DNA of 64,000 nt, taken from assembly GCA_023957385.1 (NCBI GenBank), contig JAMLGZ010000001.1, positions 1,474,923 to 1,538,922 of the forward strand. Reading direction: 5' to 3'. Of the stretch, positions 9,130 to 17,968 are shown piece after piece. The DNA comes from Brumimicrobium sp. (GTDB lineage: Bacteria > Bacteroidota > Bacteroidia > Flavobacteriales_D > Crocinitomicaceae). The number at the start of each line of letters is the position of its first letter. Position 1 is the first letter of the stretch. The position numbers and the translations under genes were made by a program. The notes beneath the pieces are model-generated. The model made no database searches and was not told the DNA's origin. It was given only the letters and a program-made list of their open reading frames with translations.

Positions 9130-10257
9130 ATGAGTGGTAAACGAGATTATTATGAAGTCTTAGGCGTTAATAAAAATGCGTCTGCAGATGAATTAAAGAA
9201 GGCATATAGAAAACTAGCAATTAAGTATCATCCAGATAAGAATCCGGATGATAAAGATGCTGAAGAAAAATTCAAAGAAGCAGCGGAGGCATATGAAATA
9301 TTAAGCGATGCTGAGAAACGTCAGCGTTATGATCGATTTGGTCATGCTGGAGTTGATGGTTCTGCTGGAGGATTCAGCGGAGGAGGGATGAATATGGACG
9401 ATATCTTTTCTCAATTTGGTGATATCTTCGGTGGACATTTTGGTGGTTTCGGTGGTGGTTTTAGTGGCGGAGGAAGCAGACAACGCCATGTGAAAGGGAC
9501 TAATTTACGTATCAAAATCAAGATGACATTAGAGGAAGTTGCGGATGGTGTACGTAAGAAAATTAAGGTAAACAAGTTGGTAAATGCTAAGGGGGTGACT
9601 TTTAAAGAATGTCCCACTTGTCATGGCACAGGACGCGTGCAACGTGTAACTCAAACTTTTTTGGGCGCCATGCAAACTGCTTCTACTTGCCCAAATTGTC
9701 AAGGAGCAGGTAAAATTATTGACCGTAAACCATCGAGTGCTGATAGTATGGGATTGGAGCGTAAAGAGGAATTGATTGAAATTGATATCCCAGCTGGAGT
9801 AGAAGATGGTATGCAGTTATCTGTTAGTGGAAAAGGAAATGCAGGTCCTTTTGATGGAATTCCTGGTGATTTATTGGTGGTGGTTGAAGTGAAAGATGAT
9901 GAGCATTTACGAAGAGATGGACAAAACCTGCATTACGATGCTTTTGTTAGTTTTATTGATGCTTCATTAGGTGGAATGATTGAAGTGCCAACCATTAAAG
10001 GAAAAGCCAAAATAAAAATTGAGTCAGGCACACAAAGTGGAAAGATGCTAAGGTTACGAGGAAAAGGATTGCCAAGTGTTCACAACTATGGAATAGGAGA
10101 TCAGTTTGTACACATCAATGTGTGGACTCCACAAAAATTATCGAAAGAAGAAAAAGAAATTTTGGAAAAGTTGCGTGAAAATGATAACTTTAAGCCACAT
10201 CCAAGCGGAAAAGAAAAAGGCTTCTTTGAACGTGTGAAGGATATGTTTAGCGAGTAG
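9130..10257 (+). CDS. dnaJ: DnaJ (Hsp40) co-chaperone with only two zinc-motif repeats
   Basis: 375 residues. J domain at 1-70 with HPD at 34-36, which stimulates DnaK ATPase. A Gly/Phe-rich region covers about 71-118. The zinc-finger region holds only two CxxCxGxG repeats (C161/C164 and C187/C190) instead of the usual four; by position these are repeats 2 and 3, so zinc centre II is kept and centre I is lost. The substrate-binding beta domains and dimer region follow ([27 protein letters not shown]). I recall this reduced form from other Flavobacteriia. It is 9 nt after grpE. Confidence 0.95.
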   Translation: MSGKRDYYEVLGVNKNASADELKKAYRKLAIKYHPDKNPDDKDAEEKFKEAAEAYEILSDAEKRQRYDRFGHAGVDGSAGGFSGGGMNMDDIFSQFGDIFGGHFGGFGGGFSGGGSRQRHVKGTNLRIKIKMTLEEVADGVRKKIKVNKLVNAKGVTFKECPTCHGTGRVQRVTQTFLGAMQTASTCPNCQGAGKIIDRKPSSADSMGLERKEELIEIDIPAGVEDGMQLSVSGKGNAGPFDGIPGDLLVVVEVKDDEHLRRDGQNLHYDAFVSFIDASLGGMIEVPTIKGKAKIKIESGTQSGKMLRLRGKGLPSVHNYGIGDQFVHINVWTPQKLSKEEKEILEKLRENDNFKPHPSGKEKGFFERVKDMFSE

Positions 10258-10258
10258 T

Positions 10259-10723
10259 ATGCATAAAGATTTTATGATAAGAGCCATTGAATTGTCTGCC
10301 CAAAGCGTGGAAAGTGGAGGAGGACCTTTTGGTTCAGTAATCGTAAAAGATGGACAAATTATTGCAGAAAGTGCTAATCGGGTTACCATAGATAATGATC
10401 CAACCGCCCATGCTGAAGTAAATGCCATTCGTTTAGCTTGCCAAAAATTGCAAACATACTCTCTAGAAGGTTGTGAGATTTATACATCGTGTGAACCTTG
10501 TCCTATGTGCTTAGCTGCAATTTATTGGGCAAGAATTGGTAAGATATATTTTGCTAATACAAAGAATGATGCAGCAGCAATTGGATTTGATGATTCCTTT
10601 ATTTATCATGAAATCCAATTACCACATGATAAACGTAGTATTTCCATACAACCTTTTATGCGTGATGAAGCATGGAAAGTGTTTAAGAAGTGGGAAGAAA
10701 AGGAGGATAAAAGGGAATATTAA
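10259..10723 (+). CDS. Nucleoside/guanine deaminase (CDA superfamily)
   Basis: 154 residues. Zinc-dependent deaminase fold with HAEVNAIR (H51 ligand, E53 general acid/base) and the second ligand motif EPCPMCLAAIYWA (C81, C84). The PCPMCLAAIYWARI sequence and the length match guanine deaminases of the GuaD type, which convert guanine to xanthine, more than the tRNA adenosine deaminase TadA, though related specificities are possible. It begins 1 nt after the dnaJ stop, which suggests translation coupling, but a functional link to DnaJ is not evident. Confidence 0.85.
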   Translation: MHKDFMIRAIELSAQSVESGGGPFGSVIVKDGQIIAESANRVTIDNDPTAHAEVNAIRLACQKLQTYSLEGCEIYTSCEPCPMCLAAIYWARIGKIYFANTKNDAAAIGFDDSFIYHEIQLPHDKRSISIQPFMRDEAWKVFKKWEEKEDKREY

Positions 10724-10741
10724 AATAATCCTATAAAATTC

Positions 10742-10771
10742 ATTGAGTTATAGATAAGTTTATTATCTTTG
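10742..10771 (+). promoter_or_regulatory. Promoter of the rpsP-rimM-trmN6 operon
   Basis: ATTG at 10742-10745 and TATCTTTG at 10764-10771, spacing 18 nt: close to the Bacteroidota TTTG/TAnnTTTG promoter. It leaves a leader of about 55 nt before rpsP. The leader contains a 5-bp hairpin with a TTCGG loop (10800-10814), which may be a control site but is too short to be sure. Confidence 0.65.
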
Positions 10772-10832
10772 CACCCTCAAATTAAATTATTTATTAATCG
10801 GAGTTTCGGACTCCAACTTATAAAAACAAGTT

Positions 10833-11450
10833 ATGGCAACAAAAATTAGATTGCAAAGACACGGTAAAAAAGGAAATGCTTTTTACCATTTAGTAGTAGC
10901 TGATTCACGTGCAAAGCGTGATGGACGTTTCATTGAAAAATTAGGAACTTACAATCCAAACACTAACCCTGCTTCTATCGATATCAATTTCGACAGAACT
11001 TTACATTGGGTAGGAGTTGGAGCTGAAATGTCAGATACTGCACGCGCTATTTTATCTTACAAAGGAGTGTTATATAAAAATCACTTACTTCGTGGAGTTG
11101 TAAAAGGTGCATTAACTGAAGCTGATGTTGAAAAGAAATTTGCGGCATGGTTAAGTGAAAAAGAAAGCAAAATCACTAAAAAGGCTGAAGGTCATGTGGT
11201 TGCTAAAAAGAAAGAAGCTGAGATTAAATTAGCTGCTGAAAAAGAAGCTAAAGAAGCAAAAGCAAAAGCGATCGAAGCTAAAAACACTCCACAAGAGGAA
11301 GTTGTAGCTGAAGAAGCATCTGCTGAAGAAACTGCTAACGAAGAAGCACCAGTTGCTGAAGCACCAGCAGAGGAGCCAGTAGCAGAAGCACCAGCAGAGG
11401 AACCAGCAGCAGAAGCTCCAGCTGAAGGAGAACCAACAGAAGAAAATTAA
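10833..11450 (+). CDS. rpsP: 30S ribosomal protein S16 with long acidic C-terminal tail
   Basis: 205 residues; S16 is normally 80-120. Residues 1-85 are a standard S16 domain (MATKIRLQRHGKKGNAFYHLVVADSRAKRDGR is the signature region). Residues about 100-155 are Lys/Glu/Ala-rich and helical-looking, and 155-205 are an acidic Ala-Pro-Glu tail with EAPAEEPVA repeated three times from a 27-nt DNA repeat (about 11356-11425). Extended S16 tails are found in Bacteroidota. The rimM gene, whose product matures the 30S subunit, follows after 14 nt, the usual rpsP-rimM order. Confidence 0.96.
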   Translation: MATKIRLQRHGKKGNAFYHLVVADSRAKRDGRFIEKLGTYNPNTNPASIDINFDRTLHWVGVGAEMSDTARAILSYKGVLYKNHLLRGVVKGALTEADVEKKFAAWLSEKESKITKKAEGHVVAKKKEAEIKLAAEKEAKEAKAKAIEAKNTPQEEVVAEEASAEETANEEAPVAEAPAEEPVAEAPAEEPAAEAPAEGEPTEEN

Positions 11451-11464
11451 TATTTCTCTTTGGA

Positions 11465-11998
11465 ATGAATAAAGCAGATTGCTTTAATCTAGGATATGTA
11501 GCGAAACTTCACGGATTTAAAGGTGAAGTTTCGCTTTTTTTTGACACTACTAATCCTTACGACTATCAAGAAATTGAAGCTGTATTTATTGAGAAAGAAG
11601 GCGTACTTATCCCATACTTTATAGATAAACTTGAACTAAACAATAAGGGTTTTGCTCGTGTAAAGTTTGAAGATGTTGATACAGAAGAGGAAGCTAAAAA
11701 ATTAGTAAAGAAGCCTCTTTTTCTACCCCTAAGTCTGCTTCCTGAATTATCTGGTAAAAATTTCTACGATCACGAGATTGTTGGTTTTGTCGTTTTTGAT
11801 ATAAATTATGGGAAAGTTGGAGAGGTGGATTGTGTGCTAGATTTACCCGTAAATCCTTTATTGCAAATCATCAATAAAGAGAAAAATGTAGAAATACTAT
11901 TACCACTTGCCAATAATTTAGTACAATCAGTAGATAGAACAAAGAGAGAACTACACGTTTCTGCTCCAGAAGGTTTAATCGAAATGTATTTAGATTAA
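11465..11998 (+). CDS. rimM: Ribosome maturation factor RimM
   Basis: 177 residues, the usual length. N-terminal RimM barrel (YVAKLHGFKGEVSLFF at about 11-26, then GFARVKFEDVDTEEEAKKL) and C-terminal PRC-barrel-like domain (FYDHEIVGFVV, VNPLLQI, LLPLANNLV). RimM binds S19 and assists assembly of the 30S head. It sits between rpsP and trmN6 with short gaps. Confidence 0.95.
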   Translation: MNKADCFNLGYVAKLHGFKGEVSLFFDTTNPYDYQEIEAVFIEKEGVLIPYFIDKLELNNKGFARVKFEDVDTEEEAKKLVKKPLFLPLSLLPELSGKNFYDHEIVGFVVFDINYGKVGEVDCVLDLPVNPLLQIINKEKNVEILLPLANNLVQSVDRTKRELHVSAPEGLIEMYLD

Positions 11999-12008
11999 CA
12001 TCTAAACC

Positions 12009-12701
12009 ATGTCGGTATTTCGATTTAAATATTTTGAAATCGAGCAAGATGGCGCTCCTCAAAAAGTAGGCACAGATGCTATGGTTTTAGGTGCTTTAGT
12101 AGATACTTATGAGCCAAAACAAATCTTGGATGTAGGAACAGGTAATGGTGTGTTAGCATTAATTTGCGCACAAAAATTCACTCAAGCTATAGTGACTGGT
12201 CTAGATATTTCAGAAGATGCTACCTCGGTTGCAGATTTTAATTTTAAGCAATCTCCTTTTGCTTCAAGAATGCATGTTGTTCATCAAAATTTTCTTGATT
12301 ATCAAGTTTCAGAGAAGTTTGACTTAATCATCTCCAATCCACCTTATTTTAACACCCAAATGCCTTCCGAAAATAACCTACGTAGTTTAGCGCGTCATGA
12401 GGATAGCATGTCGGTGATAGATCTAATTATTCATTCATTAGAATTATTATCTGAAAATGGTGAATTGTGGATGATTGTACCTAGTAATAGGTATGAGGAA
12501 TTAACCCAACAACAAAAATTAGTTAACATAAAAAAAGTAATTCAGATATTCGGAAAGCCAGGAAATCATGTGCGTGATATTCTAGTCTTTGCAAAAAATG
12601 TTGAGAAACAGGTTTCTATTTCTGATTTTACAATCCGAGATGTACAAGGAAACTATACTGCAGCATATAATGAATTGACAAAGGAATTACATTTTAGATA
12701 A
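12009..12701 (+). CDS. trmN6: tRNA1(Val) (adenine(37)-N6)-methyltransferase
   Basis: 230 residues, class I SAM-dependent methyltransferase. SAM-binding motif I is DVGTGNGVLALICA, and NPPYF is the (N/D)PPY motif of enzymes that methylate an exocyclic amino group. Length and the start (FRFKYFEIEQDGAPQKVGTDAMVLGALVD in outline) match YfiC/TrmN6, which modifies A37 of one valine tRNA. The last gene of the rpsP operon, 10 nt after rimM. It ends 26 nt before the converging DUF2797 gene, with no clear terminator between. Confidence 0.88.
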   Translation: MSVFRFKYFEIEQDGAPQKVGTDAMVLGALVDTYEPKQILDVGTGNGVLALICAQKFTQAIVTGLDISEDATSVADFNFKQSPFASRMHVVHQNFLDYQVSEKFDLIISNPPYFNTQMPSENNLRSLARHEDSMSVIDLIIHSLELLSENGELWMIVPSNRYEELTQQQKLVNIKKVIQIFGKPGNHVRDILVFAKNVEKQVSISDFTIRDVQGNYTAAYNELTKELHFR

Positions 12702-12727
12702 GTTGTAGTAATTTACTGAATGAGAAT

Positions 12728-13552
12728 TTATTCCACAATGAATTCTACTTCATATCCTGTATGTCTTCGAATATTCATCACCTTTCCATTCTCAAAGAGG
12801 AAGTACTGTCCTTTAATTCCCATGAGTTTTCCAGTTATTTCTGGTTGTTTCTCAAGATTCACGCTGCTTACCTTTTCTGGAAATTGAATAACAGGATAAT
12901 TAATTGGAGTTAATTGGTCTTCATCTGAAATATACTGAGATATATCGCTAGGTAGAATTTCTTCCAATTCCCATTTCTTAGACTCTAAATCAATGCTTGT
13001 ATCAATTTGATTAGTAAGCATTGTTCTCCAGTTTGTTTTATCTACAAAGGTTGATTTAAGGGCCACTTCAATGATTCCTGCTTCATATCTATTTGGAGTT
13101 TCAGCTAGTATGATAGCCTCGCTAGCCCCTTGGTCTATCCAACGTGCCGGAATATTTGATTTGCGTGTAATTCCTACTTTAATTGCATCTGTAGCTGCTA
13201 AATATACTATATGTGGTTGATTATGATTGATTTGCTCCCAAGCTACATCTCTTCCTATTCCTTCGTGTGCGCGACATAACTCTGGACGTATAATGCATTC
13301 CGCAGATTCAGGGGAATTCTTAAAGCAATTGTAGCAAAATCCTTGATTAAACGAAGAAACTGTTTTTATTCCACAACTTATGCAATAGATGTTTCCGGTG
13401 AACTTGAAGGTGATTTGACTACCTATGAAATCATTGGCTAGAACCGATAATTCAGTCTTTTGGTTTGTGTGATAAAATAACAATTGATACTCCACCAGAT
13501 TGTCGTGATTAAGATGAACAGGCATCTTTCTCAGTTCTCCTTTTATCTGCAT
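12728..13552 (-). CDS. DUF2797 domain-containing protein, zinc-ribbon type
   Basis: 274 residues. Conserved cysteines in CISCGIKT and CYNCFKNS, followed by further Cys (AECIIRPELCRAHEG), suggest a zinc-binding centre near 60-100. The following block YLAATDAIKVGITRKSNIPARWIDQGA is the hallmark of DUF2797; its V-G-I-T and R-W-x-x-Q-G pattern is reminiscent of GIY-YIG nuclease-like folds, but that is my inference. Function unknown. It lies 12 nt after the nucleoside transporter gene on the same strand. Confidence 0.82.
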   Translation of the reverse strand: MQIKGELRKMPVHLNHDNLVEYQLLFYHTNQKTELSVLANDFIGSQITFKFTGNIYCISCGIKTVSSFNQGFCYNCFKNSPESAECIIRPELCRAHEGIGRDVAWEQINHNQPHIVYLAATDAIKVGITRKSNIPARWIDQGASEAIILAETPNRYEAGIIEVALKSTFVDKTNWRTMLTNQIDTSIDLESKKWELEEILPSDISQYISDEDQLTPINYPVIQFPEKVSSVNLEKQPEITGKLMGIKGQYFLFENGKVMNIRRHTGYEVEFIVE

Positions 13553-13564
13553 AACCTAAGCATA

Positions 13565-14902
13565 TTAATGTTTGGAAATATTTTCAAGTTGAGTGGAGTT
13601 GTGCTTGTATTTGAAAACCAAGGCAAAAACAATCGTTACCATGAGTGCAAATCCTGCAAAAATAGCCCAAGATATTCTCCAACCTTGCAACTGTAGGAGA
13701 ATGTCGGTTTGTGCAAATACAAAATGATTCACAATGGCACCAGCTCCGAGCATTCCGATAGTGGCACCTAATCCATTTGTCATAACCATGAATACACCTT
13801 GTGCACTTGAACGTATATTTTTATCTGTTTCCAAATCAACAAAAAGAGACCCTGAAACATTAAAGAAATCGAAAGCAACTCCATATACAATCATTGAGAG
13901 AACGAACATCCAAGCACCAGCACCTGGATCTCCTATGGCAAAGAGCCCAAATCGCAGAAACCAGGCAATCATAGCCATAAGCATTACTTTTTTGATACCA
14001 AATCTTTTTAAGAAGAATGGAATAAGTAAAATACACAAAGTTTCAGACACTTGAGAGATAGAAATTAGCGCATTTGCATTATTTGCTCCCCAAGCTTGCG
14101 CGAACTCATCAATGTTTTTAAACCCTGTAATATATGGGTTAGCATATCCATTTGTGATTTGAAGCGAAACTCCAAGAAGCATAGAGAATATAAAAAATAT
14201 GGCCATTCTCTTTTCTTTAAACAGCGCAAAAGCTTTTAAGCCTAATGCATCCGATAATGTTCTTTTCTCTTTAGAAGAAGAAACGGGAACTTTAGGAAGT
14301 GTAAATGTGTATAAGAATAGAATAATACCTAAAATTCCAGATACATAAAATTGCTCATATCCATTTTGAAAGCTCATAAATCCTTCTGTGTGAGAAAAGC
14401 TAAGCATAAATTCTCCCTGTATATTTCCTGCAAAATTCACAAAGAGCATAGCAATGATAAAGCCAATAGTTCCCCATGTTCGGATAGGAGGGAAGTGTTG
14501 AATTGTATTAAAGTCATTTGAAACTAGAATCGAATATGCTGTCGAATTAGATAGGGCTATGGTTGGCATATAAAAGGCAACGCTAATGGAATAGAAAAGA
14601 AAAAGCATAGAGAAATCTGCTTCTGTTCCATGTATCATTCCATAATATCCTGTTGCAATTATTCCAATGGCAGCAATGAAATGACTTATTCCTAATAAAC
14701 GCTGAGCAGGAATCCATCTATCGGCGATAATCCCTAAAATGGCTGGCATAAAAATAGAAACAATCCCCTGCATGGCATAGAAAAGTCCGATTTCAGCTCC
14801 TAATCCAATTCTTCCAAGGTAATTTCCCATAGAAGTTAGATAAGCTCCCCAAACGGCAAATTGTAGGAAGCTTAAAATAGTTAATCGTAGTTTGATGCTC
14901 AT
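13565..14902 (-). CDS. Nucleoside:H+ symporter-like MFS transporter (NupG family)
   Basis: 445 residues with about 12 predicted membrane helices. The start (LSFLQFAVWGAYLTSMGNYL), the early G-I-I-A-D-R-W motif between helices 2 and 3 and the later VYGVAFDFFNVSGSLFVD segment are typical of the nucleoside permease group in the MFS. It likely imports nucleosides with protons across the inner membrane. The protein is complete. It lies between the nuclease and DUF2797 genes, all on one strand, so co-transcription is likely. Confidence 0.85.
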   Translation of the reverse strand: MSIKLRLTILSFLQFAVWGAYLTSMGNYLGRIGLGAEIGLFYAMQGIVSIFMPAILGIIADRWIPAQRLLGISHFIAAIGIIATGYYGMIHGTEADFSMLFLFYSISVAFYMPTIALSNSTAYSILVSNDFNTIQHFPPIRTWGTIGFIIAMLFVNFAGNIQGEFMLSFSHTEGFMSFQNGYEQFYVSGILGIILFLYTFTLPKVPVSSSKEKRTLSDALGLKAFALFKEKRMAIFFIFSMLLGVSLQITNGYANPYITGFKNIDEFAQAWGANNANALISISQVSETLCILLIPFFLKRFGIKKVMLMAMIAWFLRFGLFAIGDPGAGAWMFVLSMIVYGVAFDFFNVSGSLFVDLETDKNIRSSAQGVFMVMTNGLGATIGMLGAGAIVNHFVFAQTDILLQLQGWRISWAIFAGFALMVTIVFALVFKYKHNSTQLENISKH

Positions 14903-14962
14903 ATTAGAAATGTTTTCGACTTTCTAGGTGGGAAAGTAATTGAAATAGAAAGTAGAAATAAA

Positions 14963-15562
14963 TTAAGAGGTACGTTTATTTATCTCGTCACGTATTTTTG
15001 ACGCCATTTCATAGTCTTCATTTTCTACTGCTTTTTCTAAATGTTTTTCGAGATCTTTGATAGATAATTTAGAAAAATCTTGTTTATCGGTTTTATTTTG
15101 CTCGACTTGTGGTGTTTCTGTTTCTTTTGCTTCCCCTGATTCTTCCTCTTCCTGATCCATGCGAATTCCTGCAGAACTTAGAATACTTTCATAGGTATAT
15201 ACAGGACATTTGAAACGAACTGCTAAAGCAATAGCATCAGATGTACGGGCATCTATTTCTACTTCTTTCCCATTGCTTTCACAGATTAGTTTAGAATAGA
15301 AAATGCCTTCACGTAAACTATGAATTACAATCTCTTTAACTAAAATACCAAAGGTATCGGCAATATTTTTTACTAAATCATGAGTGAGAGGGCGAGAAGG
15401 TTTCATATTTTCAAGTTCAATAGCGATTGCTTGAGCTTCGAATCCTCCAATAATAATAGGTAATCTGCGTTGGCCATCTGTTTCAGAAAGAACCAGTGCG
15501 TATGCTCCAGATTGTGTTTGACTGTATGAAAGTCCAATAATTTCCAGCTTTACTTTTTTCAT
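14963..15562 (-). CDS. Bifunctional nuclease family protein (BFN/DUF151) with UVR motif
   Basis: 199 residues. The BFN domain spans 1-135 (LPIIIGGFEAQAIAIELE, RPLTHDLVKNI, DARTSDAIALAVRF). An acidic linker (about 136-160) leads to a C-terminal UvrB/UvrC motif: LEKAVENEDYEMASKIRDEI at about 175-194, normally a protein-protein contact in repair enzymes. This combination is standard in Bacteroidota. Nuclease activity is reported for plant members; the bacterial role is unclear. A terminator separates it from etfA, so it has its own promoter or depends on read-through. Confidence 0.87.
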   Translation of the reverse strand: MKKVKLEIIGLSYSQTQSGAYALVLSETDGQRRLPIIIGGFEAQAIAIELENMKPSRPLTHDLVKNIADTFGILVKEIVIHSLREGIFYSKLICESNGKEVEIDARTSDAIALAVRFKCPVYTYESILSSAGIRMDQEEEESGEAKETETPQVEQNKTDKQDFSKLSIKDLEKHLEKAVENEDYEMASKIRDEINKRTS

Positions 15563-15585
15563 TCTCCGTAATGTCAGCTATTTCA

Positions 15586-15616
15586 TAAAAATTAGGGAGG
15601 CGCATGGTCTCCCTAA
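15586..15616 (-). terminator. Intrinsic terminator after etfBA (minus strand)
   Basis: An 8-bp stem (TTAGGGAG at 15592-15599 with CTCCCTAA at 15609-15616) is followed on the minus strand by TTTTTATG. It lies 36 nt past the etfA stop. Confidence 0.75.
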
Positions 15617-15652
15617 CTTCTTATGGTAAAAATAGTATTTATTATCGAATGT

Positions 15653-16594
15653 TTAGTTAGAAGCCTTGAATTTTTTTACAGCTTCCACTAATTTAGGAAC
15701 TACTTCAAAAGCATCTCCTACCACACCATAATCAGCTGCTTTAAAGAAAGGAGCTTCTTTATCTGTGTTAATTACCACAATCGTTTTTGAGCCGTTTACA
15801 CCAGCTAAATGTTGGATAGCCCCAGAAATTCCGATTGCAATATATAAGTTAGGACGAATTGCGACCCCTGTTTGTCCCACGTGTTCGTGATGAGGTCTCC
15901 AATCAGCGTCAGCTACCGGGCGAGAACAAGCCGTTGCAGCACCTAATGCTTTAGCTAAATCTTCAATCATTCCCCAGTTCTCAGGACCTTTTAAACCACG
16001 ACCAGCAGAAACTACTAATTCAGCTTCAGGAAGTGGGATATCTCCTTCTGGACGATTGATTCCTTTAACTCTTACACGAGTGTCTCCCGCATTGCCATTA
16101 AATTCTTCAATAGACGCCGAGCCACCTACTTCTTCTACTGGAATTGAATTTGGAAGAAGAGAAATAATTTTTTTTGAAGTATTGGCTTTAACAAAAGCAA
16201 ATGCTTTTCCTGAGAATACATTTACAGGGACAGTTCCATCACCTTGAGGAACACCTGTTGCGCTAGAAATTAGTCCCGCATTCATCTTTACTGATAAACG
16301 AGGAGCTACTGCTTTCCCAACTAAATCATCTGAAAAAACAACTGTTTCAGCACCTACTTTTTCAGCAGCTGTTGCTACCATTCTAGTAATTTGTTGTTCA
16401 TCTGTCCCATCAAAAGAACGGTCAACTAATACTTTACTGGCACCATATTTTCCTAAATCAGCTAAAATCGCATTATCTGCTTTTCCATTTGTTACTGCAG
16501 TAACATCTCCTAATTTTTTTGCATAAGTAACTGCTTCAAAAGAGTTTTTTGCGATTTTGTTACCATTGCTATTGATATATACTAATATTGACAT
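15653..16594 (-). CDS. etfA: Electron transfer flavoprotein alpha subunit
   Basis: 313 residues. N-terminal domain I (1-190) and the FAD-binding C-terminal domain with [37 protein letters not shown] and [16 protein letters not shown], the signature of ETF-alpha. The R-P-V-x-D-x-x-W pattern binds FAD. With EtfB it accepts electrons from acyl-CoA dehydrogenases and hands them to ETF:quinone oxidoreductase. It lies 21 nt after etfB. Confidence 0.96.
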   Translation of the reverse strand: MSILVYINSNGNKIAKNSFEAVTYAKKLGDVTAVTNGKADNAILADLGKYGASKVLVDRSFDGTDEQQITRMVATAAEKVGAETVVFSDDLVGKAVAPRLSVKMNAGLISSATGVPQGDGTVPVNVFSGKAFAFVKANTSKKIISLLPNSIPVEEVGGSASIEEFNGNAGDTRVRVKGINRPEGDIPLPEAELVVSAGRGLKGPENWGMIEDLAKALGAATACSRPVADADWRPHHEHVGQTGVAIRPNLYIAIGISGAIQHLAGVNGSKTIVVINTDKEAPFFKAADYGVVGDAFEVVPKLVEAVKKFKASN

Positions 16595-16615
16595 GTCTTA
16601 TTAACTTTTAAATGA

Positions 16616-17356
16616 CTAAATAACTTTTGCTTCATTGTGTAACAGCTGTACTAATTCATCCATGTTGTTTGGATCGATTAATTTTACTGCGGACTTTGGT
16701 GCAGGTAAAGCGTATTTTACAAAAGTTGTTTGCGTACTATTCACAGAAGGTTCTACCACTTTTAATGGCTTTGTTCTTGCAGCCATAATTCCACGCATAT
16801 TTGGAATTCGTTGCTCAGCCATACCTTTCGCACAACTAACTACGAATGGTAAATCAACCTCTACAGTTTCAACTCCACCAATTGCCTCTTTCTCTAAAGT
16901 GGCCGTATTTCCATTTAATTTAAGACTTTCACCTAAAGAAACAAATGGCAAATCAAGATGTTCAGCAATCATTGCCCCCACTTGAGAACCATTGTAATCA
17001 ATTGTTTCTTTACCCACTAAAATAATATCATAATTACCTTCTTTGGCAACTTTAGCAATTTCAGCTGCAACTTGACCGGCATCTTCAGCAACAGCATTGA
17101 TTCTTATTGCGTCATCCGCACCAACAGCCAATGCTTTTCTAATAGTAGCCTCATCTTCTGTATTTCCTACAGTAATTGTGGTTACTGTTCCTCCATTAGC
17201 TTCAACTAATTCCAACCCTTTTACTAAAGCATACCATTCATCGTATGGGTTTACGATATATTTCACACCGTTTTCGTCGAATTTTGTGTCTCCGTTTGTA
17301 AACGCAATCTTAGTGGTCGTATCCGGTGCTTTACTAATACATACTAATACTTTCAT
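16616..17356 (-). CDS. etfB: Electron transfer flavoprotein beta subunit
   Basis: 246 residues, the usual length. Key pieces are KVLVCISKAPDTTTKI at the N-terminus, NPYDEWYALVKGLEL, the nucleotide-binding DIILVGKETIDYNGSQVG, and the C-terminal recognition region (NMRGIMAARTKPLKVVEP) near the loop that docks to dehydrogenases. The first gene of the etfB-etfA operon. A TAATTTTG element 32 nt upstream is a probable -7 box. Confidence 0.96.
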   Translation of the reverse strand: MKVLVCISKAPDTTTKIAFTNGDTKFDENGVKYIVNPYDEWYALVKGLELVEANGGTVTTITVGNTEDEATIRKALAVGADDAIRINAVAEDAGQVAAEIAKVAKEGNYDIILVGKETIDYNGSQVGAMIAEHLDLPFVSLGESLKLNGNTATLEKEAIGGVETVEVDLPFVVSCAKGMAEQRIPNMRGIMAARTKPLKVVEPSVNSTQTTFVKYALPAPKSAVKLIDPNNMDELVQLLHNEAKVI

Positions 17357-17387
17357 ATTTATTATTTTATCTTTTTGCTTGTTTCTA

Positions 17388-17395
17388 CAAAATTA
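17388..17395 (-). promoter_or_regulatory. Probable -7 element for etfBA
   Basis: On the minus strand this reads TAATTTTG, a perfect TAnnTTTG match, 31 nt before the etfB ATG. No clear -33 box. Confidence 0.4.
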
Positions 17396-17540
17396 AAAAA
17401 AGATTAGGAATAGCGACATAAATATTTCAATTTTATTAGGAGTGCATAATAAATTTTCAACAATTTGTTAAAAAGGAGATAGAATTGTCTTTTGGTTGAA
17501 AGTAGATTGTTGATATGGGTATCCATTTTTTTTAAATAAG

Positions 17541-17859
17541 CCGTTGTGCATTTATAAAAGGCTAAAAAATCAAATAATTGTTCATGTACTTATGTGTAAA
17601 GTTTTAAAAAATGAAAAATAATTTACAAATAGACCCCGAGTAACCAAGGTTCTCGGGGTGACAATCAAGGAGGCTGCTTTCGGTCGGCAAAGCCGACCGC
17701 CTGATTCTATCTAGGAATTGTCAGCCCTCGATACAATTTTTCTGCGAAAAATCATGAACTGTGTAAAAATTTTTACACAGTTCATGATTTTCGACGATAG
17801 GAGAAAATTGTATCGAGGGCTGACACCATAAACTGTATTTTATTCTAAATGCACAACGG
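17541..17859. mobile_element. Candidate MITE-like element with 14-bp inverted ends
   Basis: The 319-bp stretch begins with CCGTTGTGCATTTA (17541-17554) and ends with its exact reverse complement (17846-17859). There is no coding frame inside. The interior holds three strong hairpins: 17633-17659 (ACCCCGAG with CTCGGGGT, stem continued inward), 17681-17699 (CGGTCGGC, AAA, GCCGACCG) and the long palindrome at 17719-17825. I see no target-site duplication. It fills most of the 612-nt gap between the divergent etfB and sigma factor genes. Related single ends occur at 31058, 45402 and 55083. A non-autonomous transposon remnant is the simplest reading; a structured regulatory or terminator element is the alternative. 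Confidence 0.5.
17719..17825. repeat. Long near-perfect palindrome (about 107 bp)
   Basis: Outer arms 17719-17740 and 17804-17825 pair perfectly over 22 bp; inner arms 17748-17769 and 17770-17791 pair perfectly over 22 bp with no loop at the centre. Between them lie unpaired 7-nt and 12-nt stretches. The centre is AT-rich and contains ACTGTGTAAAAA meeting its complement. Confidence 0.9.
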
Positions 17860-17968
17860 GTTTTAATTATTTATTTTTTTTCATAATTTTTATGGAATTT
17901 GAAACAATCTTTTCCCTATTAAGTAGAAAAGAAGTATATTTAATGTCGAGGCGCAATAAAAACAATAC

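Noticed and set aside
13565..17356. etfB to DUF2797 as a single operon
   Set aside because: A clear terminator at 15586-15616 separates etfA from the nuclease gene, so only the last three genes can be one unit unless there is read-through.
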